From the NCBI RefSeq assembly GCF_004122095.1, contig NZ_SAWZ01000001.1, positions 739,375 to 803,374 on the forward strand: DNA of 64,000 bases, read 5' to 3'. The translations under genes were made by a program, and so were the position numbers. The stretch comes from Pseudoxanthomonas composti (lineage in GTDB: Bacteria > Pseudomonadota > Gammaproteobacteria > Xanthomonadales > Xanthomonadaceae). Shown piece by piece: positions 8,344 through 18,241 of the stretch (within the stretch, counting starts at the first letter, position 1; the number at the start of each line of letters is the position of its first letter). The notes beneath the pieces were generated by a model that searched no databases, had not been told where the DNA came from, and saw nothing but the letters and a program-made list of their open reading frames with translations.

Positions 8344-11300
8344 ATGAACCGCATCTTCCGTACCGTGTGGAGCCATACGCTCCAGGCCTGGGTTGTGACC
8401 AGCGAATTGGGCCAACGGTGCGGTAAACGCGGCAAAGGACAGGCCCTGAGCGTGCTGTTGCTGACACCCCTGGCCGCCGCGGCAGCGGACCTGCCTACCG
8501 GCGGCAAGGTGGTCTCCGGCCATGCCGACCTCTCCAGCAACGGCCAGCAGCTCACCATCGACCAGACCAGCGGCAAGCTGGCCATGGACTGGCAGAGCTT
8601 CGACATCGGCGCCAACCAGCGCGTGGTGTTCCGCCAGCCCGACAGCCAGGCCATCGCCCTGAACCGGGTCGTGGGCCAGGACGCTTCGCGGATCCTCGGC
8701 AATCTGGACGCCAACGGCCGTGTGTTCCTGGTCAACCCCAACGGCATCCTGTTCGGCCAGGGCGCCAGCGTGAATGTTGGCGGGTTGGTCGCCTCGACCC
8801 TGGGCATCTCCAACGAGGATTTCCAACAGGGTCGGTATCGCTTCAAGAGCGAGGGCACGCCCCAGTCAGTCATCAACCAGGGCAGCCTGCAGGTGCGCGA
8901 CGGCGGTGCGGTGGCGCTGCTTGGCGGACAGGTCAGCAACCAGGGTGTGATTGTCGCAACGGGCGGCAGCGTGGCCCTGGCCGCTGGCCAGGGCATGACA
9001 TTGGACTTCGCGGGCGACGGCCTGCTGAGCGTCAAGGTGGATGAAGCCACCGCTGACGCCCTGGCGGAGAATCGCGAGCTGATCCGCGCCAACGGCGGCC
9101 AGGTGCTGCTGACCGCCCGCGCCGGCGACGCCCTGCTCAAGACCGTGGTCAACAACACCGGCGTGATCGAGGCGCAGACCCTGGCAGAGCGTGGCGGCAG
9201 GATCGAACTGCTCGGCGGTTTCGATGGCGGCACCGTGCACGTGGCCGGCACCCTGGATGCCAGCGCGCCGAACGCGGGCAACGGCGGCTTTATCGAGACC
9301 AGCGGCGCCCACGTCCAGGTGGCCGAGGGCACGCGCATCACCACCCTGGCTGCCCAGGGCCGCAGCGGCACCTGGCTGCTCGACCCGACCGACTTCACCG
9401 TCGGCGCCGGCAGCGGCGCCGCGAGCGCGAGCGGCATCGGCGCCAGCACCCTGGCGGCCAACCTGCAGAACGGTAACGTCACACTGCAGACCGTCAGCAG
9501 CGGCAGCGAGAGCGGCAACATCAACGTCGATGCAGCGGTGGCCTGGAGCGCCAACACCGTTTTGACGCTGAACGCACACGGCGACATTTTCCTCAACGCG
9601 CCTGTGACCGCCACCGGCGCCAGTGCAGGCCTATCGCTCAACTACGGCGGCCATGTCCAGAACGGCAGCGCGAGCGCCGGCAGCGACTATCACGTCAACG
9701 CCCCGGCCACCCTCGGCGGCGCCCAGGCCAGCCTGAGCATCAACGGCCAGGCGTACACGCTGATCCACTCCTTGGCTGACGCGGCCACCTATCTCAACAG
9801 TCCTGGTGCCTACGCGCTGGCCCAGGACATCGACCTGAGCGGCGTCACCCGCAGCAGCGCCCTGGTGTCCTCCTTCCAGAGCAAGCTGGCCGGCCTGGGC
9901 CACAGCATCAACAACCTGACCATCTCCGGCGCCAGCGGCTACGTTGGCCTGTTCGGCACCACCAGCAGCAACAGCCTCGTCCGCGACGTGCACTTGGGCA
10001 ACGCCTCCATTTCCGGCGGCTATTACGTCGGCGGCCTGGTCGGGTATGGCCAGGGCACGATCAGGAACGTCACCGTCGACGGCACGGTCACCGGAAGCTC
10101 CGGCGGCGTCGGAGGATTAGCCGGCTACAACCTGGGCTTGATCGACGGCAGCGCGTTCGCCGGCAGTGTCAACGGGCAAAGCGCGGTCGGCGGCGTGGTG
10201 GGCAACAACGTCAGCGGCACGATCCGCAACACCCACAGCACCGGTAGCGTGACCGGCAGTTCCTCCAACACCGGCGGCCTGGTCGGCTACAACGACGGTG
10301 GCAGCCTCACCAACACGTATTCCACCAGCAACGTGAGCGGCACCAACTATGTCGGCGGCCTGGCCGGAACCAACCAGAACGCCGGCACGATCAAGAACAG
10401 CTATGCCAGCGGCAGCGTGATCGGCACCAGCTACGGGGTCGGCGGGCTGGTCGGCATGAACTACCAGAGCGCCATCGCCAACACCTACGCCACCGGCAGC
10501 GTCACCGCACCAACCTCGGTGGGCGGGCTGGTGGGCATCAACAACCCTGGCAGCGCGGCCGTCACCTCCGCCAGCGTCAGCAACAGTTACGCCACTGGGG
10601 CGGTCAGCGGCACCAACAATGTCGGTGGGCTGATCGGCGCCAATACGGGCAGCGTCAGCAATGCGTCCTGGGACGTCGGCAGCACCGGCCAGGCCAATGC
10701 CATCAGCAACAGCGGCAGCGGCAGCGTCACCAACCTGACCAGCTTCGGTAGCGGCAACCGCTACGGCCACAATACGTACGGCACTCTCGGCACCTGGTCG
10801 CTGCTCGCCGGCAGCAGCAACGTCTACGTCGCCAGCGATGGCCTGGGCAATCCCGCCTGGATCATGATCGAAGGCCAGACCCGCCCGTTCCTGGCCAGCG
10901 AGTACAGCACCCGCATCGGCAACGCCCACCAGTTGCAGTTGATGGCGTACAACCTGGCGGCCAACTACAGCCTGTCCGCCGACATCGATGCCAGCCAGAC
11001 CGCCGGCAGCAACGCCAGCGGCATGTGGAGCAGCGCCGGCTTCAGCCCGGTCGGCGACAGCACCGGCGCCTTCACCGGCAGCCTCAAGGGCGCAGACCAC
11101 ACGATCTCCGGGCTGACCATTGCCCGCGGCGGCGCGTCCTACGTCGGCCTGTTCGGCAACACCGGCGCGGGCAGCCAGATCGGCGACCTGGCCCTGACCG
11201 GCGCCACCGTCGTGGGCACCGCCTACGTAGGCGGTGTCGCCGGCTTCAATGCCGGCAGCCTCAGCGACATCCGCGTCAACGGCACCATGAGCGGTACCGG

Positions 11301-13692
11301 CAACTTCGTCGGTGGCCTCACCGGCTACAACGATGCCGGGACGATCGCCGGCGTGCAGACCAGCGGCACCGTGATCGGCAGCGGCGGCCCCTACAGCGGC
11401 AACTATGTCGGCGGGCTGATCGGCAGCAATGCTAACGGCACGATTAGCGCCTCGTCCTCGTCGAGCACGGTGTCCGGCGGCAGCAGCGCCGGCGGCCTGG
11501 TCGGCAACGACTACCAGGGCACCTACACCGACGCCTTCGCCACCGGCAACGTCAGCAGCACCAGCACGACCACCGGCAACAACATCGGTGGACTGATCGG
11601 CAATGCCATCCAGAGCACCCTGCAGAACGTCCACGCCACCGGCAACGTCACCGCGACCACCTCGAGTGCCGGCGGCCTGGTCGGCATGGCCGGCGCCGGC
11701 ACCATCCAGAACGCGTATGCCAGCGGCAACGTGTCGGGAACCCGGAGCGTGGGCGGCTTGGTCGGACGCAGTTCCGCCGCGATCGACACGGCCTATGCGA
11801 CCGGCGCGGTGAACGGCACCTCGTCCGAAATCGGCGGGCTAATCGGGACCATGGACCACGGCAGCGTCACGTCGACCCATGCCACCGGCACCGTGTCCGG
11901 CGGCCGCTTTGTCGGCGGACTGGTCGGCTACAGCAATACTGGAAGCGTGGGCGCGTCCTACGCCACCGGCAACGTGGCCGGGACCGACTATCTCGGCGGA
12001 CTGGTGGGCTACAACGAGAGCGGCAGTATCGGCAACGCCTACGCCACCGGCAACGTTTCCGGCGGCATGTATGTCGCCGGACTGGCCGGCTACAACGACG
12101 AGGGCACCATCGCCAACACCTACGCCAGCGGCGATGCCACCGGCACGGCGTATGTCGGCGGACTGGTCGGCGTCAACTACAACAATACCGTGCGCAACTC
12201 CTACGCCACCGGCAATGTGTCCGGCACCGGCGCGGTCGGCGGCCTGGTCGGCTCCAACTCCAATGGCAGCATCATCGCCAGCTTCTTCGCCACCGACATC
12301 GGCGGCAACCCGCGCAACGTGGGACTGAGCGCGGTCGGCAACAGCGGCGGCAGCATCGATGCGACCAGCGGCGGCCGCTCCTGGGCCGCGCTCAACACGC
12401 TATCGACCTTCACCGACGCCGGCTGGGCGATCGACGACCAGGGCGGCACCGGGCAGACCTGGCGCCTGTACGAACAGATGGGAACCCCGCTGCTGCGCAG
12501 TTTCCTCACCCAGCTTTCGATCACCACCAGCATCTCCGGACAGGACAAGACCTACGACGGCACCGGTGCCAGCGGCGTGATTCCTTCCTACACCGTGGGC
12601 GGCCCGTTCGACCCTGGCCTGTTGTTCGGATCTTCGCTGCGCTATGCCACCACGGGCAGCAACGCCGGGAGCTACACCACCGGCGCTGGCAACCTGCGCA
12701 TCGGTGGCCTGGCCTCTTCGCAGCAGGGCTATGACATCGCCTATACGGTCACCGGCGGCATCACCATCAGCCCCAAGGTCCTGACTGGCGCCATCTCCGC
12801 CCAGGGCAAGACCTACGACGGCACCACCAGCGCCACCACGGTTGGCAGCCTGAGCGGCGTGATCGGCAACGATGCCGTGAGCCTGAGCACCAGTGGCACT
12901 TTCGCGGACAAGAACGCCGGGAGCGGCAAGACGGTGAATGTCAGCGGCAGCCTCGGCGGCAGCGACGCCGGCAACTACGTGCTGGGCAGCACCAACGCCA
13001 CCACGACCGCCAACATCACGCCCAAGACCATCACCAGCAACGTGACGGCGCAGGACAAGACCTACGATGGCACCACCGCGGCCATCGTCTCGGGCAGCCT
13101 CAATGGCGTGCTCGCCGGTGATGCCGTGGTCCTGGGCACCAGCGGCCGGTTCAGCGACCGGAACGCCGGGGTCGGCAAGACGGTCCAGGTCAGCGGCCGC
13201 CTTGAAGGTGCCGATGCCGGGAACTACCAGCTTCAAGCCGAGACCACGGCCACCCTGGCCGATATCGCCCAGGCACCGCTGACGGTCACCGCGCTGGACG
13301 CCAGCAAGGCGACCGGCCAGGCGAGCGTGCTGGACCGTTACAGCGTGGCAGGGCTCTTGGCCGGCGACACCGTAGCCGGTGTCCGCCTGAGCAGTTCCGG
13401 CGCCGATGCCGCAGCCGCGCCGGGCGACTACGCCATCCTTGCCAGCGATGCGGTCGGCAGTGGCCTGGGCAACTACCTCATCGACTATCGCCCCGGCGTC
13501 CTGTCGGTCCAGGGCCAAACCACGACATTGCCCACAGCCGCACTCGTGGCACGGGCGGCGGTGCTTGTGCCGATCCGCGAAAAGCCGTCGCTGGTCGTGC
13601 CCGCCCCGCCGCAGGCGGCGACCGCTCCCCTGAGCACCCTGCCAGGCCTGGACATCATCAATCGTGGCATCCGCCTGCCGGAAGGAATTTGA
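8344..13692 (+). CDS. Two-partner secretion exoprotein (TpsA) with haemagglutination domain, GLUG and YDG repeats
   Basis: A 1782-residue secreted protein. It opens with an extended signal peptide region (MNRIFRTVWSHTLQAWVVTS), typical of large TpsA proteins, then a hydrophobic core ending near AAAAADL. The haemagglutination/TPS domain follows (to about residue 270) with the NPNGILFGQG signature near residue 131 and a WLLDPTDFTV segment near 338. Residues ~500-1340 are many GLUG-type repeats of the form YVGGLVGYN, rich in Gly, Ser, Thr and Asn and expected to form a beta-helix. From ~1400 come three YDG repeats (KTYDGT) and an MBG-like domain near 1640-1725. The Pro-rich tail has no toxin or peptidase motif. 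The gene ends one base before the ATG of its transporter gene. Likely an adhesin or biofilm matrix protein; an effector role is not supported. Confidence 0.93.
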   Translation: MNRIFRTVWSHTLQAWVVTSELGQRCGKRGKGQALSVLLLTPLAAAAADLPTGGKVVSGHADLSSNGQQLTIDQTSGKLAMDWQSFDIGANQRVVFRQPDSQAIALNRVVGQDASRILGNLDANGRVFLVNPNGILFGQGASVNVGGLVASTLGISNEDFQQGRYRFKSEGTPQSVINQGSLQVRDGGAVALLGGQVSNQGVIVATGGSVALAAGQGMTLDFAGDGLLSVKVDEATADALAENRELIRANGGQVLLTARAGDALLKTVVNNTGVIEAQTLAERGGRIELLGGFDGGTVHVAGTLDASAPNAGNGGFIETSGAHVQVAEGTRITTLAAQGRSGTWLLDPTDFTVGAGSGAASASGIGASTLAANLQNGNVTLQTVSSGSESGNINVDAAVAWSANTVLTLNAHGDIFLNAPVTATGASAGLSLNYGGHVQNGSASAGSDYHVNAPATLGGAQASLSINGQAYTLIHSLADAATYLNSPGAYALAQDIDLSGVTRSSALVSSFQSKLAGLGHSINNLTISGASGYVGLFGTTSSNSLVRDVHLGNASISGGYYVGGLVGYGQGTIRNVTVDGTVTGSSGGVGGLAGYNLGLIDGSAFAGSVNGQSAVGGVVGNNVSGTIRNTHSTGSVTGSSSNTGGLVGYNDGGSLTNTYSTSNVSGTNYVGGLAGTNQNAGTIKNSYASGSVIGTSYGVGGLVGMNYQSAIANTYATGSVTAPTSVGGLVGINNPGSAAVTSASVSNSYATGAVSGTNNVGGLIGANTGSVSNASWDVGSTGQANAISNSGSGSVTNLTSFGSGNRYGHNTYGTLGTWSLLAGSSNVYVASDGLGNPAWIMIEGQTRPFLASEYSTRIGNAHQLQLMAYNLAANYSLSADIDASQTAGSNASGMWSSAGFSPVGDSTGAFTGSLKGADHTISGLTIARGGASYVGLFGNTGAGSQIGDLALTGATVVGTAYVGGVAGFNAGSLSDIRVNGTMSGTGNFVGGLTGYNDAGTIAGVQTSGTVIGSGGPYSGNYVGGLIGSNANGTISASSSSSTVSGGSSAGGLVGNDYQGTYTDAFATGNVSSTSTTTGNNIGGLIGNAIQSTLQNVHATGNVTATTSSAGGLVGMAGAGTIQNAYASGNVSGTRSVGGLVGRSSAAIDTAYATGAVNGTSSEIGGLIGTMDHGSVTSTHATGTVSGGRFVGGLVGYSNTGSVGASYATGNVAGTDYLGGLVGYNESGSIGNAYATGNVSGGMYVAGLAGYNDEGTIANTYASGDATGTAYVGGLVGVNYNNTVRNSYATGNVSGTGAVGGLVGSNSNGSIIASFFATDIGGNPRNVGLSAVGNSGGSIDATSGGRSWAALNTLSTFTDAGWAIDDQGGTGQTWRLYEQMGTPLLRSFLTQLSITTSISGQDKTYDGTGASGVIPSYTVGGPFDPGLLFGSSLRYATTGSNAGSYTTGAGNLRIGGLASSQQGYDIAYTVTGGITISPKVLTGAISAQGKTYDGTTSATTVGSLSGVIGNDAVSLSTSGTFADKNAGSGKTVNVSGSLGGSDAGNYVLGSTNATTTANITPKTITSNVTAQDKTYDGTTAAIVSGSLNGVLAGDAVVLGTSGRFSDRNAGVGKTVQVSGRLEGADAGNYQLQAETTATLADIAQAPLTVTALDASKATGQASVLDRYSVAGLLAGDTVAGVRLSSSGADAAAAPGDYAILASDAVGSGLGNYLIDYRPGVLSVQGQTTTLPTAALVARAAVLVPIREKPSLVVPAPPQAATAPLSTLPGLDIINRGIRLPEGI

Positions 13693-13693
13693 A

Positions 13694-15349
13694 ATGCGTC
13701 TGATCCACCCCGTCCTTGGTTGCGCCCTGGCGGTGCTGCCGTTCTCGATCCAGGCCTCGCCGCAGACCGACGCCGGCCAGTCGCTGCAGAGCCTGAATCA
13801 GAAACCCTTGAGCCTGCCCGAGCGCCAGACGCTCGAGCTCAACCTGCCTTCTGCGCCAGCCGACGCCAACAGCGCGTCCGGCGCAGGCACGCTGGTCGTT
13901 GAGGCCTTCGTCTTCGAGGGCAACGCTGCCCTCCCCGACAGCCAGCTGCAGCCGCTGCTGGCCGACCTGCGCGGACAGCGCGTCACCCTGGCCGCGTTGC
14001 AGGCCGGATTGCAGCGCATCACCGACCTGTACCGGGCCCAGGGCTATCCCCTGGCCCGCGCCTATCTGCCCGCGCAAAGCGTCGAGCAGGGCCAGGTGCG
14101 CATCGGCATCCTGGAGGGGCGCTATGGAACGGTTCGCGCCGAGAACGCAGCGCAGCTGCGCGGCTTCGCTCTGGCGCCGCTGGCCCAGCTGGAAAGTGGG
14201 CAACAGGTGCAGGACCAGCCACTGACCCGCAACCTGCTGCTGTTAAAGGAGCTGCCCGGGCACGACGCCAGGGCCACCCTGCAACCCGGCGCCAGCACCG
14301 GCACCTCCGACCTGCTGGTGGACATGCGCACCGGCAACCGCGTCTCCGGCTCGGTGGATGCGGACAACTACGGCAACCGCTATATCGGCCAGTACCGGCT
14401 CGGTGGCAGCGTCAACGTGAACAATCCGCTCTCGCTCGGCGACCGCCTCAGCCTGCGGGCCACCGGCAGCGACGAGGACCAGCGCTACGGCCGCATCGCC
14501 TACCAGGTGCCGGTCAGTGCCTGGTCCACCCAGCTTGGCGTGGCCTATTCGGAGATGAGCTATGAGCTGGGCAGGAACTTCGCCGACCTCGATGCCCACG
14601 GCAATGCCCGCGTGGCCAGCCTGTTCGCCTTGCAGCCGCTGGTGCGTCGGCGCGGGCTGACCCTGGATGCGCAGCTGCAGTTCGATGCCAAGCGCCTGCG
14701 CGACATCATCGACGCTTTCAACGATCGCCTGGACAAGCGTTCGCGGGTGGTCACCGCCTCGCTCAACGGCAGCAGCCAGGACGACCTGTGGGGCGGCGGC
14801 GTCAGCAGCTTCTCGCTGGCCTGGAGCCATGGCGAGCTGGACATCGCCGGGGCCGCCAAGCGCCTGGAGGACCAGAACACGGCCGGAACCCGCGGCAGCT
14901 TCAACAAGCTCACCCCCAGCCTGGTCCGGCTGCAGCGGCTGACCCCGCGTTTCAGTCTCTACAGCCAGTTGCAGGGCCAGTGGGCCGACCGCAACCTGGA
15001 AAGTTCGGAGAAGTTCTACCTCGGTGGCGCCTATGGCGTGCGTGCCTATCCGCAGGGCGAGGCCTCGGGCGATCAGGGCTGGTTGACCAACCTGGAACTG
15101 CGCTACGCCCTCACCCCGACCTGGCAGCTCGCGACCTTCCTCGATCACGGCCAGGTGCGCGTCAATCGCGACCCCTGGACTGCGGAAGACAACCACCGTG
15201 GCCTGTCCGGCACCGGTGTCGGCGCGACCTGGGCGGCCTATGGCTGGCGTGTCAACGCGGTGGCCGCGTGGAAGCTGGGCAACGCCGAGCCCATCAGCGA
15301 TGCGGACCGCTCGCCGCGGATCTGGGCGCAGGTTTCGCGGTTCTTCTGA
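13694..15349 (+). CDS. Two-partner secretion outer-membrane transporter (TpsB, FhaC/ShlB family)
   Basis: This protein should export the preceding exoprotein across the outer membrane. After a signal peptide (LGCALAVLPFSIQA) come two POTRA domains (about residues 65-210, including VEAFVFEGNAALPDSQL and YLPAQSVEQGQVRIGILEGRYG) and a 16-strand barrel ending in the aromatic-terminated VSRFF. The conserved transporter loop is seen as GGAYGVRAYPQGEASGDQGW, a variant of the VRGY motif. The ATG at 13694 is chosen because a GAAGGA ribosome site lies at 13681-13686 inside the end of the exoprotein gene and because it directly precedes the signal peptide. The one-base gap to the upstream gene implies co-translation. 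About 551 residues, normal for the family. Confidence 0.94.
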   Translation: MRLIHPVLGCALAVLPFSIQASPQTDAGQSLQSLNQKPLSLPERQTLELNLPSAPADANSASGAGTLVVEAFVFEGNAALPDSQLQPLLADLRGQRVTLAALQAGLQRITDLYRAQGYPLARAYLPAQSVEQGQVRIGILEGRYGTVRAENAAQLRGFALAPLAQLESGQQVQDQPLTRNLLLLKELPGHDARATLQPGASTGTSDLLVDMRTGNRVSGSVDADNYGNRYIGQYRLGGSVNVNNPLSLGDRLSLRATGSDEDQRYGRIAYQVPVSAWSTQLGVAYSEMSYELGRNFADLDAHGNARVASLFALQPLVRRRGLTLDAQLQFDAKRLRDIIDAFNDRLDKRSRVVTASLNGSSQDDLWGGGVSSFSLAWSHGELDIAGAAKRLEDQNTAGTRGSFNKLTPSLVRLQRLTPRFSLYSQLQGQWADRNLESSEKFYLGGAYGVRAYPQGEASGDQGWLTNLELRYALTPTWQLATFLDHGQVRVNRDPWTAEDNHRGLSGTGVGATWAAYGWRVNAVAAWKLGNAEPISDADRSPRIWAQVSRFF

Positions 15350-15361
15350 GGCGAGGGGCCT

Positions 15362-15522
15362 TGGACACGTGGGGTGGTGGATGAAGAAGCGTCATCCACC
15401 CTACGGAGGCGTGGGGCGCTGGACGCGTGGGGTGGTGGATGAAGGAGCGTCATCCACCCTACGGAGGCGTGGGGCGCTGGACGCGTGGGGTGGTGGATCA
15501 AGGATCGTCATCCACCCTACGG
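15362..15522. repeat. Three tandem 58-bp repeats, each holding a GGTGGATG/CATCCACC palindrome
   Basis: Copies begin at about 15362, 15420 and 15478. Each contains a hairpin with arms GGTGGATG and CATCCACC around a variable centre, followed by CCTACGG and a GTGGGGCGCTGGACGC link; copy 3 lacks the link. Copies 1 and 2 differ by only a few bases. The array sits between the transporter gene and the convergent adk gene, so it might serve as a bidirectional transcript end. It belongs to the same family as the elements near 18.4 kb and 21.5 kb. Confidence 0.85.
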
Positions 15523-15611
15523 CCGGGGATCGAGCGCGAGGCGTCAGGATCCGGAAGCAGACATGGCCGCCCGCATCAGCGGGCGGCGAACCGGTCAGAT
15601 CGGGCGCTGCC

Positions 15612-16175
15612 TCAGCGCTTGATCGCCGACAGGATGCGCGTGAGCACTTCGTCCAGCGAGCCCACGCCATCCACGCGCGCCAACGTGCCGCGCTTCTCGT
15701 AGAAGCCGATCACCGGGGCCGTCGAATCGGTGTAGACCTGCAGACGCTTGCGCACCGACTCGGGGTTGTCGTCCTCGCGGCCCTCGGCCTTGGCGCGTCC
15801 GGCGATGCGCTCGACCAGCAGTTCGCTGGCCACGTCCAGCTGCACCACCGCGTCCAGCGGCTGGCCCAGCTTGGCCAGCAGCTCGTCCAGCGCGCCGGCC
15901 TGGGCCAGGTTGCGCGGGTAGCCGTCCAGGATGAAGCCGTTGCGCACGTCCTCGCGCCCCAGGCGCGATTCGAGCATGCCCAGCAGGATGTCGTCGGAGA
16001 CCAGGTCGCCGCGCGCCATCACTTCCTTGGCCTGCACACCCAGCGGCGTGCCGGCGGCAACTTCGGCGCGCAGCAGGTCGCCGGTGGAGATGTGCGGGAT
16101 CTGCAGCTTGTCCTTCAGGCGCGTCGCCTGCGTGCCCTTGCCCGACCCGGGCGGTCCCAACAGAACCAATCGCAT
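15612..16175 (-). CDS. adk: Adenylate kinase (short form, no zinc LID)
   Basis: Adenylate kinase interconverts ATP plus AMP and two ADP, and uses the AMP produced by ligases. The P-loop GPPGSGKGTQA begins at residue 7, the AMP-site segment HISTGDLLRAEV follows, then FILDGYPRNLAQA, and a short LID region around GRAKAEGREDDNPESVRKRL. At 187 residues it lacks the ~27-residue LID insertion of the long E. coli-type enzyme, as in other Xanthomonadaceae. The ATG at 16175 is chosen because a GAGGAG ribosome site precedes it and the protein begins MRLVLLGPPGSG; the longer upstream frame is not conserved-looking. It is divergent from the PPi-phosphofructokinase gene with a 134-bp shared promoter region. 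Confidence 0.97.
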   Translation of the reverse strand: MRLVLLGPPGSGKGTQATRLKDKLQIPHISTGDLLRAEVAAGTPLGVQAKEVMARGDLVSDDILLGMLESRLGREDVRNGFILDGYPRNLAQAGALDELLAKLGQPLDAVVQLDVASELLVERIAGRAKAEGREDDNPESVRKRLQVYTDSTAPVIGFYEKRGTLARVDGVGSLDEVLTRILSAIKR

Positions 16176-16309
16176 CAACCTAACTCCTCGAGGAAAATAC
16201 CGTGCGCGGCCGGCGGCGTTAGACTCCTGGACCACGCCTGCGCTGCACCGCAAGAACCCCAGCTTACCGCATCCAGGCAATGTCCCTATCCCAGGAGCGA
16301 ACTCCGACC

Positions 16310-17566
16310 ATGGTCCAAGGCACCCTGCTGTATGCCCAGTCCGGCGGCGTCACCGCCGTCATCAATGCCAGCGCCGCCGGCGTCATCGCCGAGGCCCGCG
16401 CGCGCAAGGTCAAGGTGCTGGCCGCGCGCAACGGCATCCTCGGCGCGCTGCGCGAGGACCTGATCGACACCTCCCGGGAGTCGGCCGCGGCGATCGCGGC
16501 CCTGGCCCACACGCCGGGCGGCGCGTTCGGCTCCTGCCGCTACAAGCTCAAGTCGCTGGACGCGGACCGGGCCAAGTACGAGCGCCTGCTGCAGGTGCTG
16601 CAGGCGCACGACGTGCGCTACTTCCTCTACAACGGCGGCAACGATTCGGCCGACACGGCCTGGAAGGTCTCGCAGCTGGCGCAGGCCTTCGGCTACCCGC
16701 TGCACTGCATCGGCGTGCCCAAGACCATCGACAACGACCTGGCGGTCACCGACACCTGCCCGGGCTTCGGCTCGGCCGCCAAGTTCACCGCGGTGTCGGT
16801 GCGCGAGGCAGCGCTGGACGTGGCGGCGATGGCCGAGACCTCCACCAAGGTGTTCGTCTACGAGGCCATGGGCCGCCACGCGGGCTGGCTGGCCGCCGCG
16901 GCCGGCCTGGCCGCGCAATCGCCGGACGATGCGCCGCAGATCATCCTGTTCCCCGAGCGCGCCTACGACGAGGCCGCCTTCCTGGCCCAGGTCGACAAGG
17001 TGGTCAAGACGGTCGGCTGGTGCGTGGTGGTGGCCAGCGAGGGCATCCAGACCGCCGATGGCCGCTTCGTCGCCGATGCCGGCGGCGGCACCGATTCCTT
17101 CGGTCACACCCAGCTGGGCGGGGTGGCGTCCTACCTGGCGGGCAAGGTCAAGGAAAGCCTGGGTTACAAGGTGCACTGGACCCTGCCCGACTACCTGCAG
17201 CGCTCGGCCCGGCACATCGCCTCCAGGACCGACTGGGACCAGGCCCAGGCGGTGGGCAAGGCCGCGGTGCAGTACGCGCTGAAGGGCATGAATGCGGTGA
17301 TGCCGGCGATCGTGCGCAGCAGCGACGCGCCGTATCGTTGGAAGGTCGAGGCCGTGCCGCTGCACAAGGTCGCCAACCACGAGAAGAAGATGCCGGCCGG
17401 GTTCCTGCGCAAGGACGGCTTCGGCATCACCGACAAGGCGCGCCGCTACCTGCAGCCGCTGATTCGTGGCGAGGCGCCACTGCCCTACGGCAACGATGGC
17501 CTGCCCAAGTACGTGACGCTGAAAAATGTTCCGGTAAAGAAAAAACTGCCGGCCTGGGAGGGCTGA
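16310..17566 (+). CDS. pfp: Pyrophosphate-dependent 6-phosphofructokinase
   Basis: This enzyme phosphorylates fructose 6-phosphate with pyrophosphate, reversibly, in glycolysis/gluconeogenesis. The motif QSGGVTAVINAS opens the protein. The donor-site motif reads GGNDS (near residue 109) and the catalytic segment PKTIDNDL (near 137); Asp after GGN and Lys before TIDND are the residues that favour PPi, where ATP enzymes have Gly at both places. MGRHAGWLAAAAGL is the sugar-phosphate site. The start at 16310 is chosen because AGGAGCG at 16293-16299 is placed for it; an ATG 30 bp upstream is possible. The 418-residue length fits the short PPi-PFK clade. Its neighbours adk, hppA and ppa all handle pyrophosphate or adenylates. 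Confidence 0.93.
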   Translation: MVQGTLLYAQSGGVTAVINASAAGVIAEARARKVKVLAARNGILGALREDLIDTSRESAAAIAALAHTPGGAFGSCRYKLKSLDADRAKYERLLQVLQAHDVRYFLYNGGNDSADTAWKVSQLAQAFGYPLHCIGVPKTIDNDLAVTDTCPGFGSAAKFTAVSVREAALDVAAMAETSTKVFVYEAMGRHAGWLAAAAGLAAQSPDDAPQIILFPERAYDEAAFLAQVDKVVKTVGWCVVVASEGIQTADGRFVADAGGGTDSFGHTQLGGVASYLAGKVKESLGYKVHWTLPDYLQRSARHIASRTDWDQAQAVGKAAVQYALKGMNAVMPAIVRSSDAPYRWKVEAVPLHKVANHEKKMPAGFLRKDGFGITDKARRYLQPLIRGEAPLPYGNDGLPKYVTLKNVPVKKKLPAWEG

Positions 17567-17722
17567 GCGGCTTGCCGATGGGCGCCCGCCGCGGGCGCGG
17601 CTGAGGTCGGGGCTGCGAATGCAGTGGCGGGCCCGGCCGCGCTCCGGCGCTTCGCAATGGCCACGCAGGCAGGCTTGCAGCCTACCGGCGCAACCCGCAC
17701 CAGCGCGGCGCACCCATGCCGC

Positions 17723-18241
17723 TCAGCGACAGGCGTTTCCCTGCACCGACATGACGGCCGCGTAGGCCGGCAGGGCCGCCAGCTTGCCGGCTGCGGCCTG
17801 TTTCTTGGCATCTTCCAGGTAGATCCGGTTCTGGCCCTGGCCGTCCAGCTTGACCGCCTGCCCGGCCGGCTTGCGCCAGACCTGGACCACCGACTGCAGC
17901 TGCGGACAGCTCGCGCTTGGCGTGCGGATGATGTCGTTGAGCTTCCAGCCGTTGGCCTGGCTGGGCTGGGCCTTGGCATAGTCCATGAACACCGCGCGCG
18001 GCTGGCACTGCGGGCTGGTACGCACCAGTTGCATCGCATACGGATTGGCCGCATCGCCGGTGAAGCGGCCTTCCAGCCGCGTGCAGGCTTCGGGGATCTG
18101 TCGCAGCGTATGCACCGCGCCGTCGGCTTGCGCGGTGCCGACCTCGCGCTTGATTTCCGGCACGGCATCGGCGGCGTGCGCGCCCGCGCTCAGCGCCATG
18201 GACAGCCCCAGGGCGTGGAAGATCTTCGAGGAATGAGGCAT
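17723..18241 (-). CDS. Exported hypothetical protein
   Basis: A 172-residue protein with a signal peptide (KIFHALGLSMALSAGAHAAD, cleavage likely after AHA). The mature part has four cysteines (in EACTRLEG, SPQCQPR, ASCPQLQ and GNACR), compatible with two disulfides in the periplasm. No domain with known activity was recognised. The gene converges with pfp across a 156-bp gap that holds a GC-rich palindrome (GCGCCCG/CGGGCGC near 17582-17600) without a T-run. It may encode a lineage-specific periplasmic protein. Confidence 0.7.
   Translation of the reverse strand: MPHSSKIFHALGLSMALSAGAHAADAVPEIKREVGTAQADGAVHTLRQIPEACTRLEGRFTGDAANPYAMQLVRTSPQCQPRAVFMDYAKAQPSQANGWKLNDIIRTPSASCPQLQSVVQVWRKPAGQAVKLDGQGQNRIYLEDAKKQAAAGKLAALPAYAAVMSVQGNACR

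Noticed and set aside
10117..11634. 505-residue minus-strand frame opposite the exoprotein repeats
   Set aside because: It is Ala/Gly/Asp repetitive because it mirrors the GLUG repeats; no independent coding evidence.
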